NCBI GenBank assembly: GCA_002633025.1
Contig: NMRB01001626.1
Span: 38,465-102,464, forward strand
Origin: Notospermus geniculatus
Lineage: Eukaryota; Nemertea; Pilidiophora; Heteronemertea; Lineidae
Direction of reading: 5' to 3'
DNA length: 64,000 nt
A program made the translations under genes and the position numbers. Shown one piece after another: positions 58,901 to 64,000 of the stretch. Position 1 is the first letter of the stretch; the number at the start of each line of letters is the position of its first letter. Under the pieces are notes generated by a model. It worked only from the letters and a program-made list of their open reading frames with translations. It did not search any database and had not been told where the DNA came from.

Positions 58901-61129
58901 CATTAAAATCGCATTAAATCGAGAAATTACCAAGAATATTCCGGTGGCTGTATCCTTCCGATGCAATTTCAATATCAACAGAAATCATTATAGTGTACGC
59001 CTTTCTAAATTCTAATCATACGCACGGGATGTTGACGAAAATTGTCTGCCTGTGCCTGATAGTCTGTTACGCTTGTAAATGACCGCAATACCTTGTAGTT
59101 GTTGCACATGAATACATGTACTGTACATCTGTTGCAGGTAGTGCACTAGCTGTATTCAACAACATGGCAGTGCAATTTCAGCCTATTTAATTGAGTAATT
59201 TTGTTTGTTTTCATATAGAAGTCATGGATATTTACCCGTCTCTGATTTTGAATCGGCCTTCTTTTCCCACAATCCTCATCACCCACTCTCCTTTCGTTTC
59301 TCGTTTCAGCGCATGGAACCAGCACAAGTATGAATCATTTTGGATTTTCTGCCACACCTGGTTTCTCAGTTTCCCGCTAGGGTCACCAAAAATCTCCTTT
59401 CTGTGTGACGCCATAGCCGGAATTAAGCGCGGTACAGCTCCAGCTCCAGGCAAGGATCGTAAAAAACTGCTGTTGTACCATAGCTCATATTTCCCATTGT
59501 CGGATAAATCCGGCGCTTGTCTATTGTCGGACAAACATTGCTGACCAATCCGCAAGTCTTGCTGCTCATAGACAGTGACGTCATACAAACTGTAGGCGTC
59601 ACATGACCAACACCATGGCGGGAAGCTGAGGGACCGTCCTTTGCAACACAAAGCACCTGCAGCGTGCTTTTTCTCTTTATTTAATTTCAGAGTGTTGTAA
59701 AATTTATGTTCGGCGAATCGCAAAATAGAATGCTCAGATTCAACCACGTCCCCAGTGATCAGATAATACGGCAAAAGATTTCATTGTATTTCTGTCGTGT
59801 TTGTAAACAGAATTATGCGGAGAAAAACACATTTTTTGCTGATATAAATCAGAGAACTCTGCCCTGTCATCACAACCTGTTGGCCAGACTACGGCAGTTC
59901 AAATAAATTGCATTGTTGATTTTATTTTTCTATTCAAACTGAGCTGCGCTATCTCCAGCTCTATCTTAGACTTCCATATAACCAGCAACACTCTCGTACA
60001 ACAATCAGATTTACACTACCGAACACAATCGATTATCCAGTAACTGTTGCCACATTGGCAAAGTTGAAAGATAACTATCACTGCTTTTCACTCCTGAAAA
60101 CAATGGGTTCGATTCCCCTCTGACCCATTTTGCATCAGCGACTGTCTTTGACAACACAGGTTTTTCTCTGGCCACTTCCTTCTCCTTCATCTTTTCATAA
60201 CGTCAAAAGATTTTCTGATGAGGAATAATAGCCGTCGATTCAATATTACTACCAATTAAGATCCATTCATTTTGCGATTCGCGAAAAAAGGAACACCAAA
60301 TTCTCAGGGAATGTATATCAAACGTTAACTTGGATACCCATTGAGAATTCGGCGTATATGATTCTTTTTCTTTTGAACGTCCTGAAAGTTGGAATTCATT
60401 CCATTTCGGAATACAAACCTCGTTCTCATTGCAGCCGAAAGGTGTCAGACGTATGTTTTTCAACTTCGTGTACGTGACATCTGTTGGCCACCAAGGGAAC
60501 CAGGTTTGTTGATGCTGATTGTTTAGGTTTCAGTCAAAGGTCACTGCTACACACGACAACGTTCTGCCAAGTATCATCAACTATTTGCCAACACTTTGAA
60601 CAATTTATCTTTTTCTGCTTCCTAATGAGGAGGGCGATATTTTTTATCCCGACTGCTCGGCGATGCGAGCAAAGTGACCTTAAAAAGTGACCTGTACTAT
60701 TTTCTTCTACATGAATAATGAGATACAACGTTTGCATATATCGGTATCACATTTCGTCTTTTTAAGGAAAAAAGCAATGAAATTAGAGAAATTTTCATCT
60801 ACGGTACTACAAGATGATGTAAGTTTTACTGTCGGGTGACCAAAACAAACAGGTTATTTTCATGCCAGAAGTAAACTGAAACAAGCCAAATGGCAACAAC
60901 GGTTCGCTGGCATGAGGCCGAGGGCGAGGGGCACAGGCCTAATGTACCGTAAATAGGCCTATCAGTCAGCGCCACCATCGATGGCCAGAGAAAACAGGCT
61001 TGTCTGTATGGCTTGTCTGTATGGCCATCAGGAAGTTGCTATTATTGGACATGTTGGAAGCCACAGATGTCCTACTTTCCCCTGTGTGGTGAGACCTGAA
61101 TACAGGCGCTATGCTACTGTATGTTTATT
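55958..61129. other. Shaw intron, no recognised exon
   Basis: No exon was recognised. Three exact TGACGTCA sites cluster at 56,622, 56,713 and 56,893, and one lies at 59,576. An A-rich/T-rich stretch spans about 56,185-56,245. The 180-codon minus-strand frame at 59,232-59,774 has no recognisable motif and is probably chance. Pol III-like boxes near 60,056-60,116 are discussed under rejected items. Confidence 0.35.
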
Positions 61130-61375
61130 ACCGTGACCTCGTTCATCCATGAACATACGATCGATGTAGTGTATACAGAGCAGTCAGGAAATGTGGCCAA
61201 CAAGACTGTGGAAATGTCCAAGTATTTGAATTATCTTAGTTATCATTTACGCGTGGAAGTTGTTGCTACACATGAAAGAATGAGTTGAAGTATAGTGGCT
61301 TACCTAATGAAGGGTTAGAAAAGGTATCACAATGGGTCTAATTTCTCAAGTGATGAAAAGAATCTCCACCATTTT
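61130..61375 (-). repeat. Dispersed repeat R1, copy 3 (partial, diverged)
   Basis: It has the same direction as the 44-kb copy. Matching landmarks are CCGTGACCTCGTTCAT, ACGATCGATG, AAGACTGTGG, AAGTATTTGAATTATCTTAG, GTTGTTGCTACACATGAAAG, AATGAGTTGAAGTATAG, AATGAAGGGTTAG and TTTCTCAAGTGATGAAAAG. It is more diverged than the other two. It lies about 180 bp before the Shaw pore exon. Confidence 0.65.
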
Positions 61376-61550
61376 TACTGTCCAACACCTGGTCCCCTGC
61401 CTGTTACAGCCGCTCCGCTATAGGCCTACAGTACAATAGGACTCGAGGACAGAGGACCCGCATGAAAATGATCCTAAATAATCTCGTCATTTGGTCCAAA
61501 AATCGTCCAAAAAGCACCAAGCCGATTATATTATTCAAATTGCTTAGCAG

Positions 61551-62198
61551 GGGACACANACATTATAGATTTTGTTGCCACCTTATCCTTCTACCTAGAT
61601 TTCCTTCTCACAAGCTTAAAAAGGGAGAACGATATTTTGGAATTTTTCAGTATAATTCGTATTATGCGACTGTTCAAATTGACAAGGCATTCGGCAGGTC
61701 TAAAAATTTTAATCCATACCTTCAAAGCGAGTGCGCGGGAATTATCACTCCTCATATTCTTTTTGATTCTTGGTATTGTGGTGTTTGCCGCACTGATATT
61801 TTACGCGGAGCGTACTCAGTATAATCCAGAAAATGATTTCAATAGTATTCCAGTGGGTCTTTGGTGGGCAATAGTGACAATGACAACGGTAGGATACGGC
61901 GATATGACGCCGAAGACCTACGTGGGAATGTTCGTAGGTGCCCTGTGTGCGTTACTAGGAGTACTAACTATCGCCTTACCAGTTCCCGTCATTGTATCGA
62001 ACTTCGCAATGTTCTACTCACACACTCAAGCAAGATCGAAACTGCCGAAAAAGAGAAGACGAGTTTTACCTGTGGAGGCCGTAAGACCCAAACAGGCGGT
62101 AAATCGTAACATGGTAGGCGGTCCAGGACAAAATCGCCGCATGAACGCCATCAAGCACAATCACCCTGGGGCCCTTGACAGTAAACTGAATCGAATAG
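61551..62198 (+). CDS. Shaw: Shaw (Kv3) K+ channel, S3-S4-S5-pore-S6 exon
   Basis: This exon encodes the end of S3 through the proximal C-terminus. Reading from the codon containing the N at 61,559 (taken as Asn): [14 protein letters not shown] (S3); [14 protein letters not shown] (S4, four basic residues at every third position, the reduced-charge Shaw pattern); [20 protein letters not shown] (S5); then the turret [12 protein letters not shown], the pore helix and filter [29 protein letters not shown] (S6 with the PVP hinge); and the Shaw signature [19 protein letters not shown]. The exon ends in phase 1 at ATAG|GTATGT, so more C-terminal coding lies to the right. The acceptor is probably TTAGCAG|GG at 61,550; TTAG|CA three bases earlier is possible. 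Both give phase 1. Confidence 0.93.
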
Positions 62199-62269
62199 GT
62201 ATGTATGCCCTTCTTATCAGTAACCCTCCTATCCTTCTGATCTAATGACACTTAAAACACCATATTGAA

Positions 62270-62815
62270 TACGTCATCAAATTTTGTGCACAACATCATC
62301 AGTTTTCGTATCGATTAGACGATTAGTATTAGAGCCACATAACTTGTCATCAAATATCGTTATTGCTGAAAACGTCATCAGGACATGTGTATTACATCAT
62401 CAAGAATTGCGATTTCAATTTACTTCTTGTATCTGAATTTTTCTCTACTTTATCTCTCCTCAACCTCTCTTTTACTACTATACATTTCTCAAATGCATAT
62501 TTCAAACGTCATGTATATATGACTGTTATACGTACTAGACGTCATCATGTCTGTGCATCCCGATACATACATTAGCAGAACACGTCTACGTGAGTTCCTG
62601 TTCCGACAAGGACAGGGAACCCTCCTTAGGTGTTTCATACATGTATTTCCACTCCGTTTACATGTACCTTATGAGAAAACGCTACGGCGATTTTACTGTT
62701 ACTGACAAGAAATTGTACCCCAACTTCTTGGCCTTTTTACAGATCGTTTATGTGTAAAACGTCATAATTTCTGTCCTCCCGAGAATCACCTTGTGTAAAC
62801 GTCATCAGAATGTGT
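62270..62815 (+). promoter_or_regulatory. Cluster of ACGTCATCA-like motifs in the next Shaw intron
   Basis: ACGTCATCA or close variants occur near 62,270, 62,293, 62,346, 62,373, 62,392, 62,508, 62,539, 62,760 and 62,799. Many are followed within about ten bases by TGTG. ACGTCA is a CRE half-plus core. Spacing is irregular, so this is either an eroded minisatellite or a group of CREB/ATF-type sites. Confidence 0.45.
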
Positions 62816-64000
62816 GCACCAGAGAGTAATCTGATTGGCTAAAATGTAACCTAACACCTTTTGTTTAGGTGTATCTGAGATGGGTGTTTCTGAGATGTAA
62901 CCACAAGTTCCAGCGATCCCTCTACCTAAGATACTTTTTGTATGCTTCTAACCCACAAACAGGCTTTAAACGTAATAGTGGTAGGCAATAATTCTATGTT
63001 TTGATGTCAGCGTAGAACTAAATGTCAATCAATGTCGAACGTTAGTTTCAGGACTGAGGGTAGTGTAAACAGAATTGAAAAAGCCCCACAAATTTCACAT
63101 GAAAAAAAGGTTAAAGATATTCGTTGAGTTCCAGTCCGTTGCCGTTACAGGGCAACATAGAGACGGATGTACATTTTACACATCATAAAATTTGCATATT
63201 TGGAATTTAGTATCCCCCTCAGTCCTTCTATGGTTCACTTGGGCATCATACAACTATATGTATATGTTATATTGTTATGGTATGAAACATGCGAAATACG
63301 TCAGACATTTCTGTGTAGTTTCGAATGTTTCATACGTCAGCACTTTGTGTGTAGATATGAACACTGCAACAACACCGGTTCAGATGACTTTATAGGCATA
63401 TTATGTAAATCTATAACACATTATAGTGTACACACTTCACGTGTCTTTTACTCGTGCATTCATGATCAAATAGAATTAAAGAATGTATCAATCCTAAAAG
63501 ACCAAAATACACGGCCATTAATTGGAATAACGAGACTAATGATTGGTCAACTTTGTTCATAACTGCCCAATCACACAACTCGTTCAAAAAACTCCATAGT
63601 TACGATTTATTACAAAACGTGTAGAACGTTAATCGCCTGCAGTTTGTAATCAAATAGTGACAGACAGTGAATAAACAACTGTAATTTCAAAACGTTTGTT
63701 CACCACAAAATAAGTGCGCAAAACGATATAAACTAAGCTATTATCTATAGATTACACTTTATTACACGCCCACGGATCGTCGATACAACAATCCCACACA
63801 GTAAATTCTTATGAAACGCGCTTGATATGCATTTGTCACACAAGTCCGACTTCAGACAAAAAACTAACGAAACAGAATATCAAATCATCAATCCTTATGA
63901 CCTGTCCTTTCGCCAAATCGTTACTCCTTCTGCCAGACACCTGAGTTATCAAATTATTGTTCTTTACGACCATTATGAATTCGACAGCTGGCTTTGCCTG
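62816..64000. other. Shaw 3' intron, nothing firm recognised
   Basis: No further coding exon was recognised before the window ends. Two more ACGTCAG motifs lie near 63,299 and 63,335. The 131-codon frame at 63,167-63,562 has no known motif. Confidence 0.35.

Noticed and set aside
59232-59774. 180-codon minus-strand frame
   Set aside because: A frame of this length is expected about once by chance in this much sequence; no motif, splice or conservation evidence.
60049-60122. Perfect Pol III A box (TGGCAAAGTTG, 60,056) and B box (GGTTCGATTCC, 60,106) at tRNA-like spacing
   Set aside because: The acceptor, T and anticodon arms do not pair as a cloverleaf; the stem TTTTCA/TGAAAA leaves only a 4-nt loop. 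It may be a very old tRNA-derived SINE, but the evidence is too thin to list.
62199-62245. Read-through of the Shaw exon to a stop ([15 protein letters not shown])
   Set aside because: A good donor (ATAG|GTATGT) precedes it and the added residues are not Shaw-like. Intron retention as an alternative C-terminus cannot be excluded.

Overview
This is eukaryotic, intron-rich genomic DNA, most probably from a marine invertebrate. The evidence is two metazoan genes broken into short exons with GT-AG introns, very large non-coding spans, and a dense population of small inverted-repeat elements. A deuterostome or a lophotrochozoan would both fit; I cannot name the species. No operons or other bacterial features are visible.

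Layout. (1) Positions 1-898, minus strand: the first three coding exons of a clan-2 (CYP2-like) cytochrome P450, running off the left edge. (2) About 0.9-23.5 kb: apparently intergenic. It holds a piggyBac-type MITE (2.8 kb), a 34-bp minisatellite (12.1 kb), a large MITE (14.4 kb), a tRNA-Asp-like sequence with a Gly anticodon (16.6 kb), a CCAAT-box array (17.2 kb), a dispersed repeat (20 kb) and a 0.5-kb tandem duplication joined by a single N (21.6-22.6 kb). (3) 23.5-62.2 kb, plus strand: a Shaw/Kv3 voltage-gated potassium channel. Its T1 exon lies at 23,564-24,094. Its S3(end)-S4-S5-pore-S6 exon lies at 61,551-62,198. About 37.5 kb of intronic DNA separates them, filled with fold-back elements, MITEs and minisatellites. 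(4) 62.2-64 kb: the start of the next Shaw intron, with many ACGTCATCA-like motifs.

The two genes are unrelated in function: a membrane-anchored monooxygenase and a neuronal or muscle K+ channel subunit. The Shaw exon phases do not match (phase 0 donor, phase 1 acceptor). At least one exon, carrying S1-S2 and the start of S3, must therefore exist, yet I could not find it in the window.

I found no clearly novel molecular system. The most unusual signals are roughly twenty exact TGACGTCA palindromes in 64 kb where base composition predicts about one, two of them in a MITE and two in a hairpin; CCAAT-box arrays in several places; three unrelated fold-backs packed into 0.7 kb; and a group of elements with a common GGGCCGTATGCA-type end. 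Positions and alignments were worked out by eye. Repeat borders may be off by a few bases.
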